Shown here: in pieces, positions 10,595 to 20,227 of the stretch | Layout of the letters: each line of letters opens with the position of its first letter | Position numbering within the stretch: the stretch's first letter is position 1 | Origin: Phymatolithon calcareum | Taxonomy: Eukaryota > Rhodophyta > Florideophyceae > Hapalidiales | Direction: 5' to 3' | Assembly: GCA_977006965.1 (NCBI GenBank) | Contig: OZ345369.1 | Location: 806,001-870,000 of the forward strand | Length of the DNA stretch: 64,000 bases | Notes under the pieces: generated by a model | The model's database searches: none | Told to the model about the DNA's origin: nothing | The model's input: only the letters and a program-made list of their open reading frames with translations | Made by a program: the position numbers and the translations under genes

Positions 10595-11578
10595 GACGAA
10601 TCCTGTTTCGTGCGTCTTTGTGCGATGATGTGTTGAGAGTCTGTTTATTAATCTGGCTCTTTCGCTCCTAGCGCGGAGGTTGCTGCCGCGTTTTGTCCGC
10701 TTTGGATTGCATTGCTGGGGGAAACGTTCGTTTTGCACGTGGTCGATGACCGCGGCCCGACGATGGCCCCGTGAGCACTGAGGAAGCATTTTCTGTTCCG
10801 TAACGTTTTGAATTTAAAATTTTTGGATCAATTACACCTGCATCCATGAGGATCGCCCAATGAAATCGTCGAAGGCGCATACTGTGCTCAAGAATAACTC
10901 TAAACAAATTTTGTTTTTGACGTTTCGGGCGAGGATGAAGAGCAATACAGCCGGTTATCCTCAAATTCGCTCTCCGTACAGTACTGTATCGATACAGTGT
11001 AGATACATCGAACGGTGCCTTTTGGATCTCCAAGCGTGACTCAACCGGCTAATCTATTTCCCTTCTCCGTCCTGTTTCAAATCCAAGTCCTCTTTATCAG
11101 AGACTCGACTACGAATTTGGTTCGACGCCGAGCAAAGCAACCTTCTTCACGAGGTTTGCTTCAAAACGATGGCCGTTTAGTTCCGTTCATGTTTGCATCG
11201 ACGCCGTCGAGCTCGCAGGAATGGAATGTTGCGCCGTCGTTGACGCAAATCGAGCCGTTTCGCACGTTGACCCGGAACCTTGTCCTGTTCTCAGATCTCG
11301 CCGTGCGACGTCCAAGCTTCCGTTCAACGAGTGTAGGACCTGTTCTTTACAACGACTGTACAACTCATATACCTGGACAGCACTCAATTTCTATGCGCCA
11401 TGCGGGAAACCTTCACCTTTTTGTCCAATCCCAGAACGTCCTGTCCGCTGCGATCCTTCGTAGTCCAAATCCGCACCACAGACACTCTTCCTGGCTCTAC
11501 AGCTCCTTTCTGCCATGTCGTAGCCCATGCGCCCCTCCTAAAGTCCAGAAAACTTAGAATTATATTATGCACCTAATT
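10595..11578. other. Intergenic, with an unassigned open frame
   Basis: Spacer between two minus-strand genes. A 180-codon plus-strand frame (11015-11557) is open but has no recognisable motif and looks like chance. Two short palindromes (TACAGTACTGTA, TGTATCGATACA) occur near 10980-11000. Confidence 0.4.
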
Positions 11579-12093
11579 CTATCGTAGGAAATGAGCAAAT
11601 GCTCGATTCATTTCCGCCCTCTTATGCAGCTCCTCCCGTCTCTTATACGTTCTTCCAGTCCGTTGCCCCAGCTCGACTAATTCCTTCGCCAGTCGCAGCC
11701 CCGATCCTTTCTCATTGCGATCGCGGAATGCGTCTCTGCAAAATTGTTGAACCACCTTCTATCAGTTTCAATTCACGCCACGAACCTAAAGTCGCAAAAA
11801 TCGCATAAAACATACCGCAAAAATCGCAGCGCAAGACTCTCCTGTCGAGCAGGTCTGCAGGGCACCGGAACGTGGATCGCCCGTCCAGAAGCACGATATT
11901 TACGAGTTTCCACCAACGGCTTGGCGTTGTCAATCGCCGCCTTGGCGAATGCGCACGGATTCCCCACTTCGTGATCCCGACGTAAAATGACGAAACAGTC
12001 ATCGACGATTTTCATCGCCGCCTGTTTCTTGCCGTCCTTCATGATTATTCGAATCAGACGTGCGATAACCGGGTCCCGTACGTACAGAGACAT
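11579..12093 (-). CDS. Mitochondrial-type ribosomal protein uS7 (two exons)
   Basis: Exon 1 (12093-11816) and exon 2 (11735-11579) are joined across an 80-bp intron (GTATGT...TTTTGCAG), giving 144 residues. Exon 1 carries DPVIARLIRIIMKDGKKQAA, the S7 N-terminal signature, then a helix and PVPCRPARQESLALRF (bacterial PVEVRPxRRxxLAxRW). Exon 2 supplies the S7 C-terminus: GLRLAKEL and REELHKRAEMNRAFAHF. S7 binds 16S-type rRNA in the small-subunit head. The bacterial length is about 156. As plastid S7 is normally plastid-encoded in red algae, a mitochondrial role is likely. The frame runs upstream to 12168 without an ATG; a targeting sequence may lie in another 5' exon. Without the intron the C-terminus would be missed. 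Confidence 0.85.
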
Positions 12094-12242
12094 CTTTCCT
12101 CTGCGTTGTTCGCGCGGTGCGCAACGCACCCAGTCCTGCAGCCCGCAACGCCGAGAGGGCACGTTCAATCAGTGATGGTAGGCAGCGGTGCCGAGAATCG
12201 CCATATTGGTCTTGCGCGGTGCGGATCGAACATAATAATAAT

Positions 12243-12267
12243 TGTCTTATCATATTATGATAAGACA
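12243..12267. repeat. Perfect 11-bp inverted repeat
   Basis: TGTCTTATCAT and its exact reverse complement are separated by three bases. The element sits about 150 bp upstream of the S7 start. It could be a regulatory palindrome or a small foldback; nothing decides between these. Confidence 0.6.
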
Positions 12268-12851
12268 TTATTTATGACACTATATCAGTCCGTCAAAAAG
12301 AGAAAAGGTTGTGCTTATCATAAATTCTGCTTCGAATTAGCCAATAAATTCATGCCAAGTTTTCGGGCCCGAATGTCGTCATCATCGCGAAAAATGCTGA
12401 AAAAACTACCGAAAACGTGCCTTTTGGCTTTTTTTTAAAAAAAGGGGATCAGTGCTCACAAAACCTCCTATATGTACTTTGCCCAAGCAACGCAAGGCCA
12501 TAAGTTTCGTAGTAGACTGGGAATGTGTTGATGCTTTCAGATCCTGACTGAGAAGTCGGACAGGCGTTTGTACGACTTCGACTAGATATATTTATCATGG
12601 AACAACAGCCAACGTTTGATAATCTTTATATAAAAATGTCATCCTTCCGCTTCCAAACATGATGGTGTACGAAGGCACTTACAAGTAAGAAAACTTATAC
12701 TCTTGCTCGTATTTTCTAGCAAAACCCAAACAGAACATCGAGGAGCAAAAACATGACATTGTTTTCGCACATTAAAGTGAAAATGTTTTTAAATTTTAAA
12801 AAAATGTGCCATAACTTTCAATGCTGCAAAATACCACACATTGTACTACCT

Positions 12852-12887
12852 GGGGAAAGTATATAATAAGTATATTATACTTTCCCC
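12852..12887. repeat. Hairpin-forming inverted repeat upstream of the NLR
   Basis: GGGGAAAGTATA and its exact reverse complement flank 12 AT-only or nearly AT-only bases. It lies about 240 bp before the NLR start codon. The GC-rich outer stem with AT-rich loop would make a stable hairpin in RNA or a cruciform in DNA. Confidence 0.65.
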
Positions 12888-13129
12888 TGGTACTACGGTA
12901 TCCACTTTCACTTATGATATGATACAGCTGTAGGGTGATACAGTACTGCACGCGTTAAACCGACGCCTCCGCGCAGAAATGAACACCCCCACCAAGACTG
13001 TTTCTTAGGGACACAGGTGCTCTCGTCCTTCGATCCCGCCTGAGGAGGTTTGCAAAGCACGCCACACAAGGTGGTAAGCTGTGAGCTTGACGACAGGGCT
13101 GTATCTGGACATCTATTCCCTTTGCCGGA

Positions 13130-16100
13130 ATGGCTGAAGCCGGTCTTGTGCTCGGAGTTGTGGGCATGATCAACCAGTTGACACAGAGGTTATCCAACTT
13201 CAAGAAGCGCTGCGAAGACTTTGGGTTACTGCCGGACAACTGGGATTCTTCAATCAAGTCCTTCGAAGAGTGCAAAACAAGTGTTGAAAGAATCGAAGCA
13301 ACGCTTGAGAATGACAAGGATTCTATCGGCGAACTTGCGACAAGCACATTTCGCACCATTCTCAAGAACGTTGAGGAATGTCTGACAAGGGCAGAGGCCA
13401 TCTTGAAGAGCTTAGAAGATGAGTTTACAAGAGAGAGCTCTCCTGCAACTGCGAGTGGGAGGTCTCATGTTGTCGGTAATTCTTCGAAACAAGGGTGTCT
13501 TCCGTGTCTTCTATGCCGAAGAAGGAATCGAATTGTCGACGGTCGTCCGGTGAACGAGGGCAAGCTATTCTCTAGTGTGAACAAGGTGAAATCAGAGCTT
13601 GAAAAACTTGACGCGATATGGAAGGAGGCTCAACCCGCGATTGAACGTGTCGCAATAGCTCTCGTTACTCCGTCCATGAGAGTTAATGGCAGGGTGCCAT
13701 GTGACGAATACGTTGCGCATTTTGATGAGCCCCCACTTTCAAACAAAGTGGTGCTAAACTTCAGTGGTGAAACCATGGAGGCATGCTTGAGGCGTGAAGT
13801 ATTGTCGAACTCTGGCGGCGAAAGGGTGACGGCTGCTGTTAGTCCGGGCGTGCTTGGGGCAGTGGGAATGGGTGGAGTAGGGAAAACTGTTGCACTTCAA
13901 GCTCTTTGCCGTGAATCGGAAGTGAAGAACACGTACATGGACGGGGTGTTCTTCATCACTGTTGGACAAGACGCTGCTGAAAAGGATGTGATTGAAGGTG
14001 TTGCACACTTTGTTGAAAGCTCGGGCGGCAAGTCTCTTGCCAGGGATATCACAAATAAGAGATCTGCGGAATCAGCTGCTAAACAAGCGTCTCTGTGGTT
14101 CAAAGGTAGATGTGCCCTGTTCGTATGCGATGATGTCTGGTCGTTCGAAGGCCACCCAATCGGATATCTAAGTTCGCTTAAGCTGTTGCTTTGCAACACA
14201 CCATCAAGTGCGATGGTGATATCGACAAGGGAGGAGTCCATCTCGCAACAGTTCCTCGAGGTGAATTTCAGACCGCGCGAAGTTCGGGGGCAGGAGGCGT
14301 CGAGGATTCTCCTCAAGTATGTTGGCATCGAAATTGAATCTGTTGAGGAATCAAGCGACACTTGGACGGCATTTGGAGACATCTTGGATGTGTGCGGTGG
14401 ACTGCCAGCAGCATTAGGTGCTGCTGGAACCAGTCTACGCAACTTAATCAAAAAGAAAGGTGGCACCATTGGTCAGTCGGTAGTGACATATGCGCATGAG
14501 CTGAAAGAAAACATCGAAAGTGTAGGAGCCGGAAGTGGTGATGAGTACCGTGGACTGAGAGCGGTGGTTAAGACCAGTTTGAAGCATTGCGAAGATTGGG
14601 CGCATGGTGAAGAAGGTCGGATGAAACTTGGATGCGAATTGAGCGTGAGAGAAAAGTTTGAAGCACTGAGTGTTCTACGCAAACAGGCTTGGATTCCTCG
14701 GACATGTCTGCAACGTCTGTGGGGGACGAACGAGCGAGCAACTAAGCAACTTATGTCTAAACTCTCAGATATGCACCTAGTTATGCTGCGGTGGGACGTA
14801 ACGCCAGCGGGAGAGGTTGACGGGCTGGCACTGCACGATCTCATGCTTGAACAAGCCAAGACACTATCCATCGAAAACAATCGTGCTTCTCTTTGGCATG
14901 CACAATTGCTCGAAGGATACATTCGGAAAGCGGATGGTAACGTGGTGGAGTCAAATACGTATGATTGCCGCGAGTGGTGGGATTGCGAAAAAGTACCGGA
15001 GGATGGATACATTGAAAAGAACCTCGCTTTACACTTGGCGATGAGTGAAGGGTGTGAGCTGGAATCGTTGCTTTGTGATGTACGATGGTCGCAGAGGCGA
15101 ATGAAGGTTGGAGGAATAGTTGCTCTGCGAGACGATTTTGAGGAATTATCTCTTGATAGCGGACGAGCTATTGGGGCGGACGCAGTGCGCAGGGCGCTGG
15201 AAGAAAGCTGGGTGAACATGAACAATAGTATACACGCAACTCCGTTTGAAATGTACGGTCGATTGCAATCGCAGTGCCCATCGTCAGAGTTTGTGCAGCG
15301 GTTCTTGTCTAGTGTGTCGATGCATGTTCCGAAGCCTCACTATGTGCCGAAGCACGAGCTGCGATGGAGGGTCGATGGCAGACAACTTTTCCGTATCGAC
15401 TTTGAGGAAGAGGTTCACGCCGTGTGTTTGAGCGATGAACAAATTATAATTGCAGCTGGGCAAGGACACGAAATCCATGTTTTCGATTTGCAAGCGATGT
15501 GTACTGTGCACAGACTGAAGGGTCATGACGATACGGTCACCAGTGTTGCGATGAGCGGGGACGGAAGTCGGATTGTTTCAGGATCTTTGGACAAAACGGT
15601 TCGTGTGTGGGATGGAAAGAGCGGAGAAAGCGTGCTGGGACCACTCCGTGGACACGAGGATGGTGTGCGGTGCGTTGCAATGAGCGGAGACGGAAGTCAG
15701 ATTGTTTCGGGATCTTATGACGAAACTATTCGTGTGTGGGATGGGGAGAGCGGAGAATGCGTGCTGGGACCACTCCGTGGACACGAGGGCGATGTGTATT
15801 GCGTTGCAATGAGCGAGGACGGAAGTCGGATTGTTTCGGGATCTGATGACAAGACTGTTCGTGTGTGGGATGGGGAGAGCGGAGAATGCGTGCTGGGACC
15901 ACTTCGTGGACACAAGGGTAGTGTGACGTCCGTTGCAATGAGCAGGGACGGAAGTCAGATTGTTTCAGGATCTTTGGACATGACGGTTCATGTGTGGGAT
16001 GGGGAGAGCGGAGAAAGCGTGCTGGGACCACTCCGTGGACACAAGGGTCGTGTGACGTCCGTTGCAATGAGCAGGGACGGAAGTCAGATTGTTTCGGGAT

Positions 16101-17260
16101 CTTTGGACATGACGGTTCATGTGTGGGATGGGGAGAGCGGAGAATGCGTGCTGAGACCACTCCGTGGACACGAGGGTGGTGTGTTCTGCGTTGCAATGAG
16201 CGGAGACGGAAGTCAGATTGTTTCGGGATCTTGGGACAGGACTGTTCGTGTGTGGGATGGGGAGAGCGCTGAATGCGTGCTGGGACCACTTCGTGGACAC
16301 AAGGATCGTGTGCGGTGCGTTGCAATGAGCGGAGACGGAAGTCGGATTGTGTCGGGATCTGGTGACGGGACTGTTCGTGTGTGGGATGGGGAGAGCGGAG
16401 AATGCGTGCTGGGACCACTCCATGGACACGAGGGCGATGTGTATTGCGTTGCAATGAGCGGAGACGGAAGTCGGATTGTTTCGGGATCTGATGACAAGAC
16501 TGTTCATGTTTGGGATGGGGAGAGCGGAGAATGCGTGCTGGGACCACTCCGTGGACACAAGGGTAGTGTGACGTCCGTTGCAATGAGCAGGGACGGAAGT
16601 CAGATTGTTTCAGGATCTTTGGACAAAACTGTTCATGTGTGGGATGGAAAGAGCGGAGAAAGCGTGCTGGGACCACTCCGTGGACACGAGGATGGTGTGC
16701 GGTGCGTTGCAATGAGCGGAGACGGAAGTCAGATTGTTTCGGGATCTTATGACGAAACTATTCGTGTGTGGGATGGGGAGAGCGGAGAATGCGTGCTGGG
16801 ACCACTTCATGGACATGAGGATGTTGTGCGGTGCGTTGCAATGAGCGAGGACGGAAGTCGGATTGTTTCGGGATCTGGTGACGGGACTGTTCATGTGTGG
16901 GATGGGGAGAGCGGAGAATGCGTGCAAGATGGGGTAACAGGGCAAGGCGAATACGGGGGTGCACATTGCAAAGGATGGATAAGAAGCCTTGAATTCGATG
17001 CTGGCAGTGAATTGTGTGTTGTACATGCGTCAGATGAAGTCTTTCTTTTGGACACCAGCACTGGAACCAGGATGCAACGTCCTGGATACATGATACGAGG
17101 GGAGAAAGGCAGGATATACGCAACAGGGGAGAGCGCGAAGACCGTTCAAGTCGCCACCATGCCAACTAGATGTTTCTCATTTTGCTACAGTAAGCTGCAT
17201 TCAACTGCTGTAGCTGGTCTCGCAGATGGTCAAGTTGTCATAGGAGAGCTCTTACTGTAG
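13130..17260 (+). CDS. NLR-type STAND receptor: helical N-domain, NB-ARC, 11 WD40 repeats
   Basis: One uninterrupted 1376-residue frame. Residues 1-105 form a helical domain that opens MAEAGLVLGVVGMINQL, in the style of HeLo/RPW8 cell-death domains of fungal and plant NLRs. A CLPCLLCRRR patch (123-132) could be palmitoylated. The NB-ARC switch follows: P-loop GMGGVGKT (246-253), Walker B ALFVCDDVW (329-337), sensor VISTREE, GLPA (424-427), and LHD (568-570) in the place of the MHD motif. A linker leads to a C-terminal propeller array: eleven 43-residue WD40 repeats (796-1268) and a 108-residue tail. All ATPase motifs look intact. By family, ligand binding to the repeats should release the NB-ARC switch, oligomerise the protein and activate the N-terminal domain. 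The ligand is unknown. Two decayed relatives lie at 28.6-32.2 and 43.1-44.2 kb. Confidence 0.9.
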   Translation: MAEAGLVLGVVGMINQLTQRLSNFKKRCEDFGLLPDNWDSSIKSFEECKTSVERIEATLENDKDSIGELATSTFRTILKNVEECLTRAEAILKSLEDEFTRESSPATASGRSHVVGNSSKQGCLPCLLCRRRNRIVDGRPVNEGKLFSSVNKVKSELEKLDAIWKEAQPAIERVAIALVTPSMRVNGRVPCDEYVAHFDEPPLSNKVVLNFSGETMEACLRREVLSNSGGERVTAAVSPGVLGAVGMGGVGKTVALQALCRESEVKNTYMDGVFFITVGQDAAEKDVIEGVAHFVESSGGKSLARDITNKRSAESAAKQASLWFKGRCALFVCDDVWSFEGHPIGYLSSLKLLLCNTPSSAMVISTREESISQQFLEVNFRPREVRGQEASRILLKYVGIEIESVEESSDTWTAFGDILDVCGGLPAALGAAGTSLRNLIKKKGGTIGQSVVTYAHELKENIESVGAGSGDEYRGLRAVVKTSLKHCEDWAHGEEGRMKLGCELSVREKFEALSVLRKQAWIPRTCLQRLWGTNERATKQLMSKLSDMHLVMLRWDVTPAGEVDGLALHDLMLEQAKTLSIENNRASLWHAQLLEGYIRKADGNVVESNTYDCREWWDCEKVPEDGYIEKNLALHLAMSEGCELESLLCDVRWSQRRMKVGGIVALRDDFEELSLDSGRAIGADAVRRALEESWVNMNNSIHATPFEMYGRLQSQCPSSEFVQRFLSSVSMHVPKPHYVPKHELRWRVDGRQLFRIDFEEEVHAVCLSDEQIIIAAGQGHEIHVFDLQAMCTVHRLKGHDDTVTSVAMSGDGSRIVSGSLDKTVRVWDGKSGESVLGPLRGHEDGVRCVAMSGDGSQIVSGSYDETIRVWDGESGECVLGPLRGHEGDVYCVAMSEDGSRIVSGSDDKTVRVWDGESGECVLGPLRGHKGSVTSVAMSRDGSQIVSGSLDMTVHVWDGESGESVLGPLRGHKGRVTSVAMSRDGSQIVSGSLDMTVHVWDGESGECVLRPLRGHEGGVFCVAMSGDGSQIVSGSWDRTVRVWDGESAECVLGPLRGHKDRVRCVAMSGDGSRIVSGSGDGTVRVWDGESGECVLGPLHGHEGDVYCVAMSGDGSRIVSGSDDKTVHVWDGESGECVLGPLRGHKGSVTSVAMSRDGSQIVSGSLDKTVHVWDGKSGESVLGPLRGHEDGVRCVAMSGDGSQIVSGSYDETIRVWDGESGECVLGPLHGHEDVVRCVAMSEDGSRIVSGSGDGTVHVWDGESGECVQDGVTGQGEYGGAHCKGWIRSLEFDAGSELCVVHASDEVFLLDTSTGTRMQRPGYMIRGEKGRIYATGESAKTVQVATMPTRCFSFCYSKLHSTAVAGLADGQVVIGELLL
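15515..16933 (+). repeat. Tandem array of eleven 129-bp units coding WD40 repeats
   Basis: Exactly eleven in-frame units of 129 bp inside the NLR gene. By eye most pairs are above 85% identical at DNA level; unit 2 (15644-15772) and unit 10 (16676-16804) appear identical. Variation in the protein is concentrated in unit positions 7, 9, 25 and 27, while the framework (VAMS.DGS.IVSGS, VWDG.S.E.VLGP) is almost fixed. Units 8-9 resemble units 3-4, and units 9-10 resemble units 1-2, as expected after unequal exchange or gene conversion. Confidence 0.95.
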
Positions 17261-17689
17261 CTCAGGAGATAGTTAACTTCACCATGCACTTAATTGGTTC
17301 TCAGAATTGATGTAGTATTTTGTCAACATAAAATCGAAGCATGGCTACCAGCCAACGGCGGCATGCACTGCGCACGGTCTGCTTTTGTGCTTCTCATCTC
17401 TCGAGGAATAGCTTGCCCATGCCTTTTTTCCAGCCTCTGCCAATGATCACGACACACCAGGACCGTCGTTCACATGTTGTATTGAACTATCGCGTGGTCC
17501 ACATCGCCCAGTCTCGCACCATCATTAATGCTTCCGGCCGCACCGTCCGTCCGCTAATGAAGTACTTTGACATCCCGTGCTCTGCATTGCTTGTTTGTAT
17601 CCGACGACAGGGCGCTCCAGCGAGGAAGCTTGCAACTGCGCGCGGTCACTGCGGACAGGCCATAAAATGTCCCTGTCGCAAGTTGTTAC
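17261..17689. other. Intergenic, possible end of a pseudogene
   Basis: Downstream of the NLR. The minus strand may hold further diverged C-terminal sequence of the polyprenyl synthase relic, but frames are too broken to align by eye. Confidence 0.35.
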
Positions 17690-18212
17690 ACACCGTATTG
17701 CCCAGTGCCGATTCGCTCGCCGTCATGTCCAGCACATCGTCGATGATATGAAATGCAATGCCTATTTGCTCTCCGTATGTCTACGCCGTGTCTGCGAGCT
17801 GCTTTCCGTGACCGCCAAGCATGACGACCGCCGTACTGTAATTGGCGCTTAGTAACGTGGTTTTGAAAAATGTTTTCGCCGAATACGTCTCGAAAAGACT
17901 CTCCGGTCGGTGATATCGTATCTGCTCCACCTCCACCTCCGTCGTGTCGCCAATCCCACCCACGGGAGCCTCGGCTCCACCACGCCGCATGTGCAATACC
18001 TCACCACGCACCAAGTTCTCGATCATAGTCGAAAGCCTTTCCGCAACATCACAGTTTCGCACCCGTGCAAGTCCGACAGACGCTCTTGCGACCTTGAAAG
18101 TCTCTCGCCAGGAATTATGCAGCAGCGAAGCTGCATGAATCAGTTCGGTTATCTCAGCGAGTGGACGCTGAGTTGATGAATATGGCACCGGCGCACAGCA
18201 CTGCGCCGCCAC
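17690..18212 (-). pseudogene. Decayed polyprenyl diphosphate synthase
   Basis: The minus strand reads QRPLAEITELIHAASLLHN, then jumps to ARASVGLARVRNCDVAERLS and ENLVRGEVLHMR, then YSAKTFFKTTLLSAN, GGHGKQLA, and after an in-frame stop IGIAFHIIDDVLDM. This is the order of long-chain trans-prenyltransferases (solanesyl/decaprenyl type, quinone side chains). The first aspartate-rich DDxxD motif, which should follow LLHD, is deleted (about 30 residues); the second (DDVLD) remains. With a deletion of a catalytic motif and stops (near 17781 and 17670) it cannot be active. A functional copy should exist elsewhere in the genome. Confidence 0.7.
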
Positions 18213-18366
18213 GGCGACGGGACTGCAGCCGGACTAGCGATGTTAGTGTCACGTGCTAAGATCCACGACGCGCCTCAAATTCATATCACGACATGTGAGA
18301 CGCCGTTTCTCATTCCTCCATCCCGCATGGATCAAGTCGGCCGCGCTCGATCACGCACTCCCCAAT

Positions 18367-19547
18367 CTACATCGCAATTCCACCTCGCAGCTGCGCAACC
18401 ATGGGAGTCCCGCTTATGTCCGTCGCTCGTCTGGAAAATCTGACCACGTCACCCAAACATTGAACTTGCTGGCCACCAATCGTCTCCACAGTCCTGTGCA
18501 AAAGTTCCTCATAACCCGACTGCGCAACCGCGAGCACCACGACGTGCGTGCGACCCCTTCCACTTTCCGGTGTTCTCAACCCAACTCTTAAAAGCTCCGG
18601 GGGACATTTCCCATCCCAATTCCATCCCCGTCTCACCAGGTATTCAAAAGACATCACTATAAACACGAATCCATTTTCACTGACCGCCACTCTCCCGGGA
18701 GCCCATCCCACAGTCGCTATCGCCCGCTCCGCACGAGCACAATGCTCGCATCCCTCACGCCTCTCCCCGGGCGCCAAAGTGTGACACACGCCGCATATCC
18801 TGGAGCGTGACTGGCCAACATTCCTGAAACGAGCTCTCGGTCGATATTGAAGCGCCGTCGACGGCGCACACAACGTCGCCGTCCCCCAATCCGAAGTGAT
18901 GTCCACTGCCCGTAACGCCACACCGTCCGGCACGTCAGTCGCAACGCGCACAAATGGGAGAGAGTGCGTTCACACAGAGTCCCGGAAGAACGCCCAACCT
19001 GACAACGCGGGCCAAATCCGCAACCACACTTCACAACAGCACAAAATATCGCCGGTACGCGCGGCAGCGGCCGTGAAAATGCCGTCGACATTGCCCCCGC
19101 GCGCGACGTAGAGCAGGGACCCGGAGTCGCCGGGTCGGAGCGCGCCGCGACGGTTGGAGACCACGAGTGCGGGAAGCATCTCGCCCGTAGAGTACAATCT
19201 GTCACGTACGCCCATCACCCGCATTGCATTCTGCATGTTCCACGACTGATGGGAGCGTCGCGAGGGGAACGGAAGAGCATCGCGCGCGGTATCGCAGCGG
19301 CTCAGGAACGGCGACGCGACGGTGGCGGCGAGCAGCAAAGCAAGGCGATATCTGCCGCGCGGCAGACGCGGAGAAGATTGGCGCGGTGCCCGGCAATGGT
19401 GATTTTCGATGTGTGCGCCACGAGGTGGAAACAGGTCAGGAAGTGATGCGCCGTAGATTTATCCCGTCCCAAAGCGATACCTCGACTTGACACACATGTT
19501 GTACGCATGCGCGCGATATTGTCGCGTTGCGAGGGCGTAGTGGGCAA
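18367..19547 (-). pseudogene. Possible broken trypsin-like protease gene with a C-terminal CxxC domain
   Basis: Three minus-strand segments line up in order. The first (19547-19302) reads HHFLTCFHLVAHTSK and AADIALL, reminiscent of the His and Asp regions of trypsin-like peptidases. After a frameshift near 19330 the next reads RRGALRPGDSGSLLYVARGG, containing the GDSG serine motif. After one in-frame stop near 18968 the same frame continues with RICGVCHTLAPGERREGCEHC, a four-cysteine zinc-ribbon-like pattern. Either this is a pseudogene with one frameshift and one stop, or unseen introns remove both. The protease assignment rests on short motifs only. Confidence 0.35.
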
Positions 19548-20227
19548 TGTCTCACATTATGGTTAGTGCGATTCGGAAGCCGGGGAGGAAAAACAAGTTG
19601 TTTCGACTCTCTTGAAGAGAGTCCGAAAAATCGCAGATCTCTTGGCGGGAATGCGGAATTAATTTTTTAGTGCAATTTATAGATTTTAAGCAGTCAATCT
19701 ACTGCATAATCATATATGTAGAGTTCGCACTTGGGTTCACGACCCTTTGATAGTATTTCTGTCCAGGAACTACACGATATCCTGACGTACACTACAGATC
19801 TACGAACAGGTGTGTGGAGTACAACGTCTAGAGAGATGTCGAAGCATAGGCGGCTCATTGTCCAGAGGTATCATTCTGGCATCACAACACGGAGAGTATG
19901 ATTCATGAGGTCTCACTACAGGATAGACGCCGAGATAAAATTATGCTTTTTGAGAATGTCGTGCTGAATGTGATCGCTCTAATGTATAGTAGTGTGCGAT
20001 ACTGGAAAAATCTGCTTGTGTTTTGGCAAGCATATTTACAAGTCTCACAACGAAAAGACATGGGCAAATTCTGACCATCGGCAACTTGCCACGGCAGGAA
20101 GTAGATGCATTATCAACCACTTCCATTCCTTCTTGTCTTCCTAAATGCACATATGCAATCGTAAGCTGCGCGGCCATATTCAGAAAGAGGGACACCAGCA
20201 GTCCTCGAAAAGAATTTCCTGAATGCA
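19548..20227. other. Intergenic
   Basis: AT-rich in the middle (19640-19730). No gene or repeat recognised. Confidence 0.5.

Larger units (their letters stand above)
12094..13129. other. AT-rich spacer upstream of the NLR gene
   Basis: Divergent spacer between ribosomal protein S7 and the NLR gene. It is markedly AT-rich from 12230 to 12900 and holds two foldbacks (listed separately). No gene seen. Promoters of both neighbours should lie here. Confidence 0.5.

Noticed and set aside
11015-11557. 180-codon plus-strand frame downstream of ribosomal protein S7
   Set aside because: No family motif, Ser/Pro/Arg composition of non-coding sequence, and no support from neighbours.
12094-12268. Basic, Leu/Arg-rich minus-strand frame upstream of S7 that resembles a mitochondrial presequence
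   Set aside because: It is in another frame from S7 and only an intron of about 30 bp would join them, which is too short to accept.
15578-17165. Long minus-strand open frames opposite the WD40 array (up to 328 codons)
   Set aside because: They are periodic shadows of the 129-bp repeats; the plus strand carries a coherent NLR.
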